Part shown: positions 52,346 to 61,311 of the stretch, one piece after another
How positions within the stretch are numbered: the stretch's first letter is position 1
Layout of the letters: each line of letters opens with the position of its first letter
Assembly (NCBI GenBank): GCA_036639955.1
Contig: JAVWHP010000001.1
Location: 144,940-208,939 of the forward strand
Source: JAVWHP01 sp036639955
GTDB lineage: Bacteria; Bacillota_I; Bacilli_A; Erysipelotrichales; Erysipelotrichaceae
Direction of reading: 5' to 3'
Length of the DNA stretch: 64,000 bases
Made by a program: the position numbers and the translations under genes
The notes under the pieces: generated by a model
Told to the model about the DNA's origin: nothing
The model's input: only the letters and a program-made list of their open reading frames with translations
Database searches by the model: none

Positions 52346-53275
52346 CTATACCTCGAATATTTTCCCTATATAATTTTTACCAGCACCGTTATAGAATTCT
52401 TTAGCAGTGCATTTATTTTTACCTTCTAATTGAAGTTCTTCTAGAACAATATAGCCTGAATCACAAGCAATACATAGTTCATTGTTTTTATAGCAGAGTG
52501 TCCCAATCGCTTCGCTAACCGTCGCACAATTTTTGTGGACAGAGAAGAATTTTATTTTTTTATTATCTATAATACCATAAGCGATAGGATTAGGAATTAA
52601 CCCACGTATTTGGTTATAAATACTAGATAAAGGATTAGAAAAATGCACTAATTCTTCTTCTCTAGTTATATTCCAAGCATAAGTTACTTTAGATTCATCT
52701 TGGTCAATGAATATTGCTTCACCATTAAATATTTTTGGTAAAGATTCCTTTAAAAGATTAGCACCAGCTACTATAAGTTTATCATGTAATAAAAGCATTG
52801 TATCATTAGGATCTATATCTACCTTAGCAACACTCATAACAGCACCAGCATCCATTTTTTTAACCATTCTCATAATAGAAACGCCACTCTGAGCATCTCC
52901 ATTAATTATTGCCTTATGTATAGGAGCTCCTCCCCTTAACTTAGGTAATAAAGAAGCATGAACATTAATTGCACCATAAGTTGGAAGTTCCAATATACTA
53001 TCTGGAATAATTTGACCATAAGCGCATGTAACAATTAAATCCGGTTCATACATCTTTAATTCATCATAAGCTAATTTAATATTAACCGGTTGAATAACCT
53101 TAATACCTTTAGATAATGCATATGCTTTTAAAGGTGTGTGAGTTAAAATTTGTTTACGACCAACCTTCTTATCAGGCTGAGAAACTATACACACTACTTC
53201 AACATTACTAGCTAATAAAGCATCTAAAATACCACAAGCAAAAACGGGTGTCCCCATAAAAATTACTCTCTTCAT
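52346..53275 (-). CDS. fmt: Methionyl-tRNA formyltransferase
   Basis: 309 aa. Formylates initiator Met-tRNA. Typical blocks: RVIFMGTPVFACGIL, INVHASLLPKLRGGAPIHKA with the catalytic His and the SLLP motif, and a C-terminal OB-like domain. def and priA, its usual neighbours, are not here. Confidence 0.96.
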   Translation of the reverse strand: MKRVIFMGTPVFACGILDALLASNVEVVCIVSQPDKKVGRKQILTHTPLKAYALSKGIKVIQPVNIKLAYDELKMYEPDLIVTCAYGQIIPDSILELPTYGAINVHASLLPKLRGGAPIHKAIINGDAQSGVSIMRMVKKMDAGAVMSVAKVDIDPNDTMLLLHDKLIVAGANLLKESLPKIFNGEAIFIDQDESKVTYAWNITREEELVHFSNPLSSIYNQIRGLIPNPIAYGIIDNKKIKFFSVHKNCATVSEAIGTLCYKNNELCIACDSGYIVLEELQLEGKNKCTAKEFYNGAGKNYIGKIFEV

Positions 53276-53347
53276 TAAATCACCTTCAATCTAATTAATA
53301 ATATATTATTAATGCTAATCTATTGTACACTACTTTTAAAAGATAAT

Positions 53348-53632
53348 CTACCTTAAAACGTCCTCAACTACATTAACAATCACTCCTAATCCACTAGATG
53401 TAATATCAACTATAGTTTCGCTAGCAGCATTAGCTAATCGAACCGCAAGATTATCATCTATATTATTAAGTTGTTTAGTTTCTATTTGTTTATCAATAGA
53501 CTCATGTTTACTAATACTTTCTTCAAAAGCTTTTTGCTTATGTTCAAGCGTTGTTTCTTCCGAATTATAGCCATTAAAGGCTATAGAGATAATGATTAGA
53601 ATAAGAATGGCGTCAGCTATAAATCTTTTCAT
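53348..53632 (-). CDS. Small membrane-anchored protein in the YqxA position
   Basis: 94 aa. An N-terminal helix (residues 5-20, DAILILIIISIAFNGY) and a charged coiled-coil-like stretch, then an Ala/Val-rich amphipathic C-terminus. In Bacillus the order is gpr-spoIIP-yqxA-lepA, and this gene follows spoIIP directly (stop and start abut), so it is the positional counterpart of YqxA. Sequence similarity to YqxA is not evident. Confidence 0.6.
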   Translation of the reverse strand: MKRFIADAILILIIISIAFNGYNSEETTLEHKQKAFEESISKHESIDKQIETKQLNNIDDNLAVRLANAASETIVDITSSGLGVIVNVVEDVLR

Positions 53633-54484
53633 TTATTTATCCTCCATAAGTTTGTTTAAACCATTAGCTAGTATTGGTATAGTGTTCTTAACTTCATCAA
53701 AAGTATTAGCATCACTACCTAATTCTATTAAAATCATTTTAGGAAACATCTGTTGATTATAATAGGCTTCACGATTCATTACACTACGCATCATACCATT
53801 ATGTTCCTTATTAATTATGTCAGTTAATGTCGCACTTGTCTTAGTTACATCATAAGAATTATCTGATAATCCTCCTACTACTAACATCATTTTAGCGTAA
53901 TTAAGTTTACCTTCAGTATAATATGTCAAGTTTCTAGGTATACTATCACGATGTAAATCTATTACTAAATCGAATCCTTTATAATTAACAAAAGCATCAT
54001 TCAAATATTTACTAGACACTAAATACAATTGATTATAATTTAAATTATTATCATTAGCATACTTATTAAAATCATTAGTTTCTAATACTACTTCATAACC
54101 TAGTTTTACTAATTCGTTAGATAATAAAGCTGCAGCTTCCATAACACTTCCAGTATCACTATAGCCTTCTTGTTGATGTGTATTATAAATATATATCTTT
54201 TTTTTATTAGTAGCTGGCTTATTTGTATTATTGGGTTTAGTTGCACTAGGTATAAACATTATTGTTTCTTCATCCATTCTTATTAATTCTTTTACACTCA
54301 TTACATTAAGACTTTTTAATGTATCAAAATTATCTACAGCTTCTATATCTTTTAATGATATTATAAGTTTATTATCTCTAGAATTTTCTGCAAAAAAATT
54401 ACTCAGTTCTTTAAAGAAAGGAGTAACAATTAAAAATAATAATATGATAATAATTTTAATAAATAATTTTATTCCATCTTTCAT
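53633..54484 (-). CDS. spoIIP: Stage II sporulation protein P, peptidoglycan amidase/endopeptidase
   Basis: 283 aa with an N-terminal membrane anchor (about 8-26). The SpoIIP domain shows IYNTHQQEGYSDTGSV, LVIDLHRDSIPR and LIELGSDANTFDEVKNTIPI. The first motif is usually HTHxxE; here the first His is Asn, while the His that aligns with the amidase zinc ligand is kept. In Bacillus SpoIIP works with SpoIID and SpoIIM to thin septal peptidoglycan during engulfment. It follows gpr, as in Bacillus. Confidence 0.9.
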   Translation of the reverse strand: MKDGIKLFIKIIIILLFLIVTPFFKELSNFFAENSRDNKLIISLKDIEAVDNFDTLKSLNVMSVKELIRMDEETIMFIPSATKPNNTNKPATNKKKIYIYNTHQQEGYSDTGSVMEAAALLSNELVKLGYEVVLETNDFNKYANDNNLNYNQLYLVSSKYLNDAFVNYKGFDLVIDLHRDSIPRNLTYYTEGKLNYAKMMLVVGGLSDNSYDVTKTSATLTDIINKEHNGMMRSVMNREAYYNQQMFPKMILIELGSDANTFDEVKNTIPILANGLNKLMEDK

Positions 54485-54493
54485 TTTATGTAC

Positions 54494-54529
54494 CTCATAT
54501 AATTATATGAGTTATTAATAGATATATGC
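54494..54529 (-). promoter_or_regulatory. Sigma-E-like promoter and palindrome before spoIIP
   Basis: GCATATA (54523-54529), 13-base spacer, CATATAAT (54502-54509) on the minus strand, each one base from the sigma-E consensus. The -10 lies in the 18-base palindrome CTCATATAATTATATGAG (54494-54511), whose end overlaps the GAGGT ribosome site. The predicted leader would be very short. Confidence 0.4.
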
Positions 54530-55380
54530 TATAGTTCTTTAAACTTAGGATGTATAAACATATTAATCCCTTTAGCTATTACATTACTTAAATGTCTTAA
54601 ATCATCATCCATTGACTTTGGTGTAACAACTAAATTTAGTTCATCTAAATTTAGTTGTTCAATTTCCACATTAGAATTTTCCAATGTTTCAGCTATTATT
54701 GAATTGAGCGACGTCACAGTAGCTACTCCTAATGCAATTACTGGAACATTAAAATTACTTTCTTGAAAAGCCATACGTTGATTACCTACCCCACTACCTG
54801 GTTTAATTCCTGTATCCGTTATTTGTATAACCCGATTAATTCTTTTATAACTAGCTGTTGCTAAAGCATCTACGACTAAAATTAAATCTGGTTCATAGTC
54901 TTTAGCAACACTAGATACTATTTGGTAACTTTCTAATCCGGTTTGTCCCATAACGCCTGGTGATAGTACAGCTACATTTCTAGTACCTGCTAATAATTCA
55001 GTTTTATCTAATTCATATAGATGTGCAGTAACTAGAATGTTATTCATAACTTTAGGTCCTAAAGCATCTGCAATTATATATCGATTGCCTAAACCTACTA
55101 CTAATATTTTATTAATAATTAATTCACGATCAGTAATAATTTTATGTAATGACGTTGATATTTTATCACTAATATTTTCACGATAATTATCATCATTTAA
55201 AGTTTTAAATTCTATAGATATGTAGTCTCCACAATCTTTATTCAAATTATTGTTAGGGTTAGTTATTCTAATATAGTTAGTAACTATTCCAAAATTTTCT
55301 TCAATTGTTTGTTTAAAATCATTAGTGTTTTTAACTACTTCATCAGCAAAATCACTTCTAGTAGCGTAATTATGGCTCAT
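54529..55380 (-). CDS. gpr: Spore germination protease GPR
   Basis: 283 aa. Degrades small acid-soluble spore proteins at germination. Family blocks: ILVVGLGNRYIIADALGPKV, LSPGVMGQTGLESYQIV, LVVDALATASYKRINRVIQI and GIKPGSGVGNQRMAF. The N-terminal TRSDFADEVV corresponds to the propeptide region. A sigma-G-like promoter lies upstream. gpr-spoIIP order and divergence from rpsT are as in Bacillus. Confidence 0.96.
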   Translation of the reverse strand: MSHNYATRSDFADEVVKNTNDFKQTIEENFGIVTNYIRITNPNNNLNKDCGDYISIEFKTLNDDNYRENISDKISTSLHKIITDRELIINKILVVGLGNRYIIADALGPKVMNNILVTAHLYELDKTELLAGTRNVAVLSPGVMGQTGLESYQIVSSVAKDYEPDLILVVDALATASYKRINRVIQITDTGIKPGSGVGNQRMAFQESNFNVPVIALGVATVTSLNSIIAETLENSNVEIEQLNLDELNLVVTPKSMDDDLRHLSNVIAKGINMFIHPKFKEL

Positions 55381-55398
55381 TTTAGCTCACCTCATAAC

Positions 55399-55428
55399 TA
55401 GTATGGTCTTTTTTAGAGCTTAATATTG
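55399..55428 (-). promoter_or_regulatory. Sigma-G-like promoter of gpr
   Basis: CAATA (55424-55428), 18-base spacer, CATACTA (55399-55405) on the minus strand. This fits the forespore sigma-G pattern (gHATR, 18, CATnnTA) except for the weakly conserved first base. GAGGTGA follows before the ATG. gpr is a sigma-G/sigma-F gene in Bacillus. Confidence 0.62.
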
Positions 55429-55454
55429 CAATTCATTTGAATTTTTGTTATAAT
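55426..55454 (+). promoter_or_regulatory. Promoter of rpsT
   Basis: TTGCAA (55426-55431), 17-base spacer, TATAAT (55449-55454). Its -35 overlaps the -35 of the divergent gpr promoter by three bases. Confidence 0.75.
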
Positions 55455-55475
55455 TTGTTGGCAATTATATAGGAG

Positions 55476-55748
55476 GTGCAAACAATGCCAAACATCCAAT
55501 CAAAGAAGAAACGTGTGTTAACTAACAACAAAAGAAACATAGCTAAAACAGCTGAAAAGACTGCTTTAAAAACAACTTTAAAAAATGTTGAAGCTGCTAT
55601 CGAAGCTAATGACAAAACTAAAGCAGTTGCTGCTTACAATGAAGTTAGTTCAAAACTAGATAAATCAGTTACTAGTGGAATTCACCACAAGAATTTTGTA
55701 ACTAGACAAAAATCTCGTTTAGCTAAAGCTATTAATAAATTAGCATAA
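55476..55748 (+). CDS. rpsT: 30S ribosomal protein S20
   Basis: 90 aa, very Lys/Ala-rich, with MPNIQSKKKRVLTNNKRN and SGIHHKNFVTRQKSRLAKAI. Binds the 5' domain of 16S rRNA. AGGAGGTG precedes the ATG. Single-gene transcript convergent with holA and divergent from gpr, the usual arrangement in Bacillota. Confidence 0.97.
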   Translation: MQTMPNIQSKKKRVLTNNKRNIAKTAEKTALKTTLKNVEAAIEANDKTKAVAAYNEVSSKLDKSVTSGIHHKNFVTRQKSRLAKAINKLA

Positions 55749-55750
55749 TT

Positions 55751-55779
55751 AAAGTTAGTTAGATAACTAACTTTTTTTT
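55751..55779 (+). terminator. Terminator of rpsT
   Basis: Ten-base stem (55751-55760 with 55765-55774), four-base loop, T run to 55779. Begins two bases after the stop. Confidence 0.88.
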
Positions 55780-55782
55780 ATT

Positions 55783-55815
55783 AAAAATGTGAAGTCATTA
55801 TGACTTCACATTTTT
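55783..55815 (-). terminator. Terminator of comEA-comEC-holA
   Basis: Fifteen-base stem (55783-55797 with 55801-55815), three-base loop, A5/T5 at its base, so it can act in both directions. The holA stop (55806-55808) is inside the 5' arm. Confidence 0.8.
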
Positions 55816-56747
55816 AATAAGAATAATTCAAATCCTAGTGTTTTATCTAGTGCACCTGATTTTAATTTTTGATCTAGCATTGCAAGATCTGAAAGTATTT
55901 TTTGTATTTCACGAGCATTCAATCCATTGATAGTTACTAATGCTAATTGAACTCGATATGGATGTGCTGACATTTTACTTGTTATTTCAGTTTTATCGTA
56001 GCCTTCAATATGTAATAACTTAACTTGTAATAGAAATCTAAACTGGGCTGCTAATAACGCAATTAAAGCTATTGGTTCAGTGTTCAAAACTAAAAGATCT
56101 CGCCAAATTATCATACTAGCACTTTTATCTTTTTTCACTACAGCATTTACTAGATCAAATACATTTTCATTAAGTTGTTTAGTTACTAAAGATTTAACAC
56201 ACTGAATATCAATTTTACCATCATAAGCTTCAAATTTATCTAATTCATGTTCAATTATTTGCATATCACAAGCTACACGATTTATAAATATTTTCAGTGC
56301 TTCTTTTTCTATTTTTATATTTCTGCGTTTAACTTCAGCTACAATCCAAGTGTTTTTAGCTATTTCATCTAATGGATTAAATACCAAAACACGAGCATTC
56401 TTATTAACACATTTAACAATTTTCTTTCTAGCGTCTAGCTTAGGATAACTACCAACTAGCACTAGTTCTGTAGTAGTTAACGGGCTCAGTAAATAATTTT
56501 CTAATAACGTTAAATCTTCTTTCCCTTCATAAGTTGAAGAAAAATAATTAGCATTATTTACAATTACTATTTTCTTATCAGAGAAAAAAGGAATTGTATT
56601 AGCATCATCTATTATGACATTAATACTATGAATCGAAGCATCAAAAACAGAAATATTCATTTCTGATTCATCACTAAATTCTCCCTTAATTTTTTTTATT
56701 GTTTGATTAATTCTGTAGGCTTCTTCGCCATATAAAAGATAATTCAT
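55806..56747 (-). CDS. holA: DNA polymerase III delta subunit
   Basis: 313 aa from the ATG at 56747, which has GAGGTG upstream; the frame's earlier GTG is part of that ribosome site. Clamp-loader subunit with the opening NYLLYGEEAYRINQTIKKI and AAQFRFLLQVKLLHIEGYDK near the C-terminus. Its order comEA-comEC-holA-(rpsT) is the Bacillus one. Confidence 0.92.
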   Translation of the reverse strand: MNYLLYGEEAYRINQTIKKIKGEFSDESEMNISVFDASIHSINVIIDDANTIPFFSDKKIVIVNNANYFSSTYEGKEDLTLLENYLLSPLTTTELVLVGSYPKLDARKKIVKCVNKNARVLVFNPLDEIAKNTWIVAEVKRRNIKIEKEALKIFINRVACDMQIIEHELDKFEAYDGKIDIQCVKSLVTKQLNENVFDLVNAVVKKDKSASMIIWRDLLVLNTEPIALIALLAAQFRFLLQVKLLHIEGYDKTEITSKMSAHPYRVQLALVTINGLNAREIQKILSDLAMLDQKLKSGALDKTLGFELFLLKM

Positions 56748-56775
56748 TGTTATCACCTCTACAATTATATCATGT

Positions 56776-58740
56776 TTATTTAATTATACCTACGTTATAT
56801 TTTACATTGTAAAATATATTTATATATGGTAAAGAAATAATACTCAGCGCTCCTGTATTTGCTGATACAAAATAACTAACATGTTGGTTTTTCATATTAT
56901 CTATTACCTCTTTACTAGGATGATGATATATATTATTAGCACCAGCACTTATAAAGGCAATCTTAGGATCTATCATCGTTAAAAAAGATTTTGATGATGC
57001 TGTTTTAGAACCATGATGTGCTGCCTTTAATACATCAACTCTTAAGTTGGGATATTCTTTCATCAATCTCTTCTCCACTGCTATCGAAATATCTCCCGTA
57101 AATAAATAACTAACACCATTAATTTTGGTATATAAAATTATTGAATTATCATTAGGATTTCCAAAATCAATGGTGTTTAACAATGAGTGTAGTTCTATAT
57201 TACCTAGTCGATAGCGCCCAACCTCCGCTTTATTCTTTACTACTTTTTTAACCTCAACTATTTCTTCTAATTCTTTTAAACCTCCACTATGATCATAATC
57301 ATTATGAGTTATAAATAAAGTATCTATGCGATTTATACCCAAAGCATTTAAAGTAGGCTCAAGCTTAGTTTTAGGAATATTAACTTTAAGATTACCTGCA
57401 ATATCAATCATAATTGTATGCATATTAAAAGGCTCTATAATCAGTATGCAATCTCCTTGGCCTACATCATTAAAATATATCTGCGTATAAGGAATGAAAA
57501 AGCAACCATAAGGTATTAAAGCTACTAAACAATAAATTTTAACTAAATCTTTTTTATCATATCTATTCATATATTTAAACAGTAATATTAAATATATGAA
57601 TAGGAATAGTATATTCATTCTCCCTACTATATTTATTAGATTTAAACTATTAACAAATTCACAGAAAGATTTATTTAGAATCAACAAGGAGCCTCCTAGT
57701 AATGGAAAAACTATACATAGCAACGATAGGAGGTAATTGAAAGCAAATAAGGTACGTTGAATATTAAAAGTAATAATTGATAAAATGGATGTTCGATAAA
57801 ATGTGCATAACTGGATTGGTAACAAAACAAGCATCGATTTTATAAAACTACGCTTTTTATATTTAGTAAACATCCCAAATAGTGAAAAACATACTGGAAT
57901 AATAAACCCTAGTTCATAAATAGCATTAGGGCATATCAATAATATTAATATTATTGATATGCCAAGACGCGTTTTAGCATCCTCCCTTGGAAGAATGAAT
58001 TTTATAGCTGTAAATATAAATATTCTTTTTAAAGAAAAACTAAAGCGAGTAATATTCCCAATAAACAATACAAACAAACAAAGAATTAAAGTAACATAAT
58101 TTGTCGGAACAAACAAAAGTAAACCATACAACCAAGATATTAAAGTACTTACATGCATACCACTAGATCTAACATAAGTATTTAGATTTTCATCCTCATT
58201 ACTAAAGCCGTATAAATAGGATTTAATAATATCACGCTGTTCAACATTCTCCATCCTATTTATACGACCATATATTTTATGACCTAATGTATTACTCCGA
58301 CTAACCACCTTAATCTTAGTCGGAGTAATTTGAAAATAAATATTATTACGTCTCATAGATCTTGAAAAACTATAGCCAAAGAAATTACCATTTTGGTTGA
58401 TAGATTGAAATTCACCTTGAATTTCAATCTTATCACCAATATATAAATTGTCAGTTTTATAAATAATTGCTTTTTTTCCACAATCAGCAACTACGTACTT
58501 AGTTCTTATATCAGACACTGTACACGTATTGTTAGGGAGTTCTTTACCTTCATAATTAATATTAATTATGAGGGTAAAAGCAAGGAGGAATCCAAACATT
58601 ATTTGATAGTCATTATAATGATACCTTAATAAATAAATAAGTATAATTGGCAAAATGAAAAATATAGCTATACTATTGAACCTAACTATAAGTATCATAA
58701 AAAGAGCTAAATATAAAGCCTTAGCTCTTATTAAAGACAT
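56776..58740 (-). CDS. comEC: Competence DNA channel ComEC/Rec2
   Basis: 654 aa. Residues 1-170 hold an OB-like extracellular domain (DUF4131 type), about 170-410 the multi-helix competence domain, and the rest a metallo-beta-lactamase domain with FITHNDYDHSGGLKELE, LFTGDIS and KAAHHGSKTASS. ComEC moves single-stranded DNA into the cell. All domains are present, so uptake may be functional; pilus genes are not in the window. Confidence 0.93.
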   Translation of the reverse strand: MSLIRAKALYLALFMILIVRFNSIAIFFILPIILIYLLRYHYNDYQIMFGFLLAFTLIININYEGKELPNNTCTVSDIRTKYVVADCGKKAIIYKTDNLYIGDKIEIQGEFQSINQNGNFFGYSFSRSMRRNNIYFQITPTKIKVVSRSNTLGHKIYGRINRMENVEQRDIIKSYLYGFSNEDENLNTYVRSSGMHVSTLISWLYGLLLFVPTNYVTLILCLFVLFIGNITRFSFSLKRIFIFTAIKFILPREDAKTRLGISIILILLICPNAIYELGFIIPVCFSLFGMFTKYKKRSFIKSMLVLLPIQLCTFYRTSILSIITFNIQRTLFAFNYLLSLLCIVFPLLGGSLLILNKSFCEFVNSLNLINIVGRMNILFLFIYLILLFKYMNRYDKKDLVKIYCLVALIPYGCFFIPYTQIYFNDVGQGDCILIIEPFNMHTIMIDIAGNLKVNIPKTKLEPTLNALGINRIDTLFITHNDYDHSGGLKELEEIVEVKKVVKNKAEVGRYRLGNIELHSLLNTIDFGNPNDNSIILYTKINGVSYLFTGDISIAVEKRLMKEYPNLRVDVLKAAHHGSKTASSKSFLTMIDPKIAFISAGANNIYHHPSKEVIDNMKNQHVSYFVSANTGALSIISLPYINIFYNVKYNVGIIK

Positions 58741-59210
58741 ATTTGATCCTTAATCTTAGCAAACAATTTTTCTTTAATCCCTTTAATTTGCATAATCTCT
58801 TCAATCGTTTTAAAAGAATTAACATTAGTACGATAATCAATAATTTTTTGTGCTGCACTAGGGCCAATTCCATTTAATCCATCAAGTTCCTCAATTGAAG
58901 CACTGTTGATGCTTATACAAGAACTAGATGAATCACTTAAAAGAGGAACAACTATTACATCTTTATCATAAACAGTTGAACCTAAATTAAGACTACGTGT
59001 ATCTGCTTTAGGTAAGAGGCCACCTGCTAATTCAATAATTTCTCCTACTGTAGTATTAATTGGACACTTATAAATTTTAGGTGCTTTAACATTACCCTTC
59101 ACCTCAACACTAATAGGTCGATTCTTTAACTCATTAACATTTAAAAAACGAAAACTAGTTATTCCACTAGCTATAAAGCAAACCAATAAAAAAAGAAATA
59201 GTTTTTTCAT
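58731..59210 (-). CDS. comEA: Competence DNA receptor ComEA
   Basis: 159 aa. N-terminal membrane anchor (3-20), a SLBB domain (ISVEVKGNVKAPKIYKCPIN and IIELAGGLLPKADTRSLNLG) and a C-terminal helix-hairpin-helix DNA-binding domain (SIEELDGLNGIGPSAAQKII). Binds incoming double-stranded DNA for ComEC. Overlaps comEC by 10 bases. Confidence 0.94.
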   Translation of the reverse strand: MKKLFLFLLVCFIASGITSFRFLNVNELKNRPISVEVKGNVKAPKIYKCPINTTVGEIIELAGGLLPKADTRSLNLGSTVYDKDVIVVPLLSDSSSSCISINSASIEELDGLNGIGPSAAQKIIDYRTNVNSFKTIEEIMQIKGIKEKLFAKIKDQICL

Positions 59211-59276
59211 TTCATCACCATTTCTTTTTACGTAATTTTTATTTAATTTCCTACTTAATTTACTAAATTTTAATTA

Positions 59277-59750
59277 CTATTTAAGATTAAGTATCTTAAC
59301 CTTATACGGTTCATCTACATTAGAAACGTTTACTACGTCTCCAACACGATGATCATAAATAGCAACAGCTAAAGGAGTCATATTAGAAAGTTTTCCATTC
59401 AATGGATCAGATTCTACACTACCTACGATAGTATAAGTTTCTTCAGTATTGTCACCCATATCTTTAATAGTAACAGTACTACCTAATTTAACTAGGTTAA
59501 CATCTACATTTTCATCGCTAATTAATTCTACATTAGCTAACATACCTTCTAATTCATGAATTCTTTGTTCTACTCTTGCCTGGTGATCTCTAGCTGCATC
59601 ATAATCTGCATTTTCACTAAGGTCTCCTTGTGCACGTGCTTCTTGTAATTCAACGATTACCTCTTTACGAATAACATGAATTAAATTATTTAATTCAGTT
59701 TCTAAAGCGTCTAATCCTTTTTGTGTAACTAATACTTTCTTTTGAGCCAT
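59277..59750 (-). CDS. greA: Transcription elongation factor GreA
   Basis: 157 aa, standard length. Coiled-coil N-terminal domain with ARAQGDLSENADYDAARDHQ, whose acidic tip enters the polymerase secondary channel, and the C-terminal FKBP-like domain (SPLNGK-type segment DPLNGKLSNMTPLAVAIYDH). Rescues backtracked RNA polymerase. Confidence 0.97.
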   Translation of the reverse strand: MAQKKVLVTQKGLDALETELNNLIHVIRKEVIVELQEARAQGDLSENADYDAARDHQARVEQRIHELEGMLANVELISDENVDVNLVKLGSTVTIKDMGDNTEETYTIVGSVESDPLNGKLSNMTPLAVAIYDHRVGDVVNVSNVDEPYKVKILNLK

Positions 59751-59844
59751 AAAATTTCACTCCTATCGTCATGTATTATAACATGGTTCTATTTTTAATA
59801 CCACTCATTTTAAATCTTATTACTTATCTTACTAATATTTATAA

Positions 59845-61032
59845 TTATCCTTCTTTATAGTATGGTAGTAATTCAGCTGCCTTCTTATCATGTTCTTCAA
59901 ACGTTTTAAAGTAATAAACAGTTTTATCACCATAAATATCAGCTACAAAGAATAAATAATCACTCTTTTCAGGATGTAATACTGCATTAATTGCATCCTT
60001 ACCGGGATTTAATATCGGTCCAATAGGTAATCCATCATTTAAATATGTATTGTATGGAGAATCTATCTGATGTGCATGTTCACATTCTTCCCATTTATCA
60101 TAGTTATATAATGCATAACACAATGTTACACTAGATTCCATTCTCATATTCGTTTTAAATCTATTCTCAAAAACACCAGCAATCTTATTCATATCAGCTA
60201 CTGTTGCTGATTCATATTGAACCACACTAGCAAATGTTAAAACTTCATGATAAGTCTTTCCACTAGCTTTAATATCACTAGCAAATGCATCATAAACATC
60301 TTTGTTACCATTTAAGAAGGTTCTAGTTACCTTATCTACCGTAGTTGTCTTATCAACCTGATAGCTATTAGGAAATAAGTATCCTTCTAATTTAACTCTA
60401 TAAGCTTTATTAAATACTTCCTCACTTATAAATGGATAATCTTTTTGCAAAGTCTTAATATATGTTTCATCATTCCAAGCATCTATTAATTCTTGTTCAC
60501 TTAAATTTGTTTTACTACTTATCTCTTTAGCTATATCCTTAGCCCATTTACCTTCAGGTATTGTTATTAACACACTATCTGTATTAGCAGCACTACTATC
60601 ATTTAAAGTTTTAAGTATCGTTGGAGTATCTTTACTTGCATCTAAATCGAATAATCCTACTTTAATATTTGATAATCCATTTAGTTTAACATAAATTTTA
60701 GCAACAAATTCATTCTTAATAAGTCCTTTTTCTTTTAATGTTTTAATTGTACCATCAACAGTGTCTCCAACCTTAATTTCATAAGCTATAATAGTTGATT
60801 CCTTTGTAGCAGGACCTAAATTAATTTTATAAAAAGAAAATGCTCCTACCATTATAACTACTGCCATTATAACTATAGTTATAAGGATTCCTTTTACTTT
60901 ATTATCTTTATGTTTATCTGGCTCTCTATTTAATGAATTCTGAAGCATATCTAAACCATCTGTATAAGTATCTACAACTGGTTTATTATCTTCTTCTTTA
61001 TTAAAATCGTCCTTATTAAACTGCTCACTCAC
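59845..61032 (-). CDS. mltG: Endolytic transglycosylase MltG (YceG-like)
   Basis: 395 aa. Cytoplasmic polar N-terminus (1-46), one membrane helix (about 47-68), a LysM-like domain (YEIKVGDTVDGTIKTLKEKG) and the YceG catalytic region with GYLFPNSYQVDKTTTVDKV, IAGVFENRF and SPYNTYLNDGLPIGPILNPG. The catalytic stretch usually read as ASIIEKEA appears as ASVVQYESA, so the first of two Glu is Gln; the second remains. MltG releases growing glycan chains. Overlaps UPF0473 by one base. Confidence 0.92.
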   Translation of the reverse strand: MSEQFNKDDFNKEEDNKPVVDTYTDGLDMLQNSLNREPDKHKDNKVKGILITIVIMAVVIMVGAFSFYKINLGPATKESTIIAYEIKVGDTVDGTIKTLKEKGLIKNEFVAKIYVKLNGLSNIKVGLFDLDASKDTPTILKTLNDSSAANTDSVLITIPEGKWAKDIAKEISSKTNLSEQELIDAWNDETYIKTLQKDYPFISEEVFNKAYRVKLEGYLFPNSYQVDKTTTVDKVTRTFLNGNKDVYDAFASDIKASGKTYHEVLTFASVVQYESATVADMNKIAGVFENRFKTNMRMESSVTLCYALYNYDKWEECEHAHQIDSPYNTYLNDGLPIGPILNPGKDAINAVLHPEKSDYLFFVADIYGDKTVYYFKTFEEHDKKAAELLPYYKEG

Positions 61033-61286
61033 TATTCTTCAGTTCCTTCAGTAGAGAATGAACCAATAACCTCTTCAATCATTTCCCATTCAGCATCTGT
61101 TTCTACTGGTAATAAGTTACCTTCATCATCATATTGAGAAGCATAAACTTCACCATCTTCATTAGCCGGGTTTTGAAACACTACATAACTTTTAGTTTTT
61201 TCTTCATTATCAAAAGTAAATAATATTTCCATTTCAACTTCATTACCTTGTTCATCATTTACAAATAAACTTTTAGAATCTAACAT
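61032..61286 (-). CDS. UPF0473 (DUF1292) protein
   Basis: 84 aa, highly acidic. Family pattern: LTDEQG-like FVNDEQGNEVEMEILFTFDN, SYVVFQNP, VYASQYDDEGNLLPVETDAE and WEMIEEVI. Function unknown; consistently encoded between ruvX and mltG in Bacillota. Confidence 0.93.
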   Translation of the reverse strand: MLDSKSLFVNDEQGNEVEMEILFTFDNEEKTKSYVVFQNPANEDGEVYASQYDDEGNLLPVETDAEWEMIEEVIGSFSTEGTEE

Positions 61287-61311
61287 ATATTCCTCCTATT
61301 GATAAGTAACC

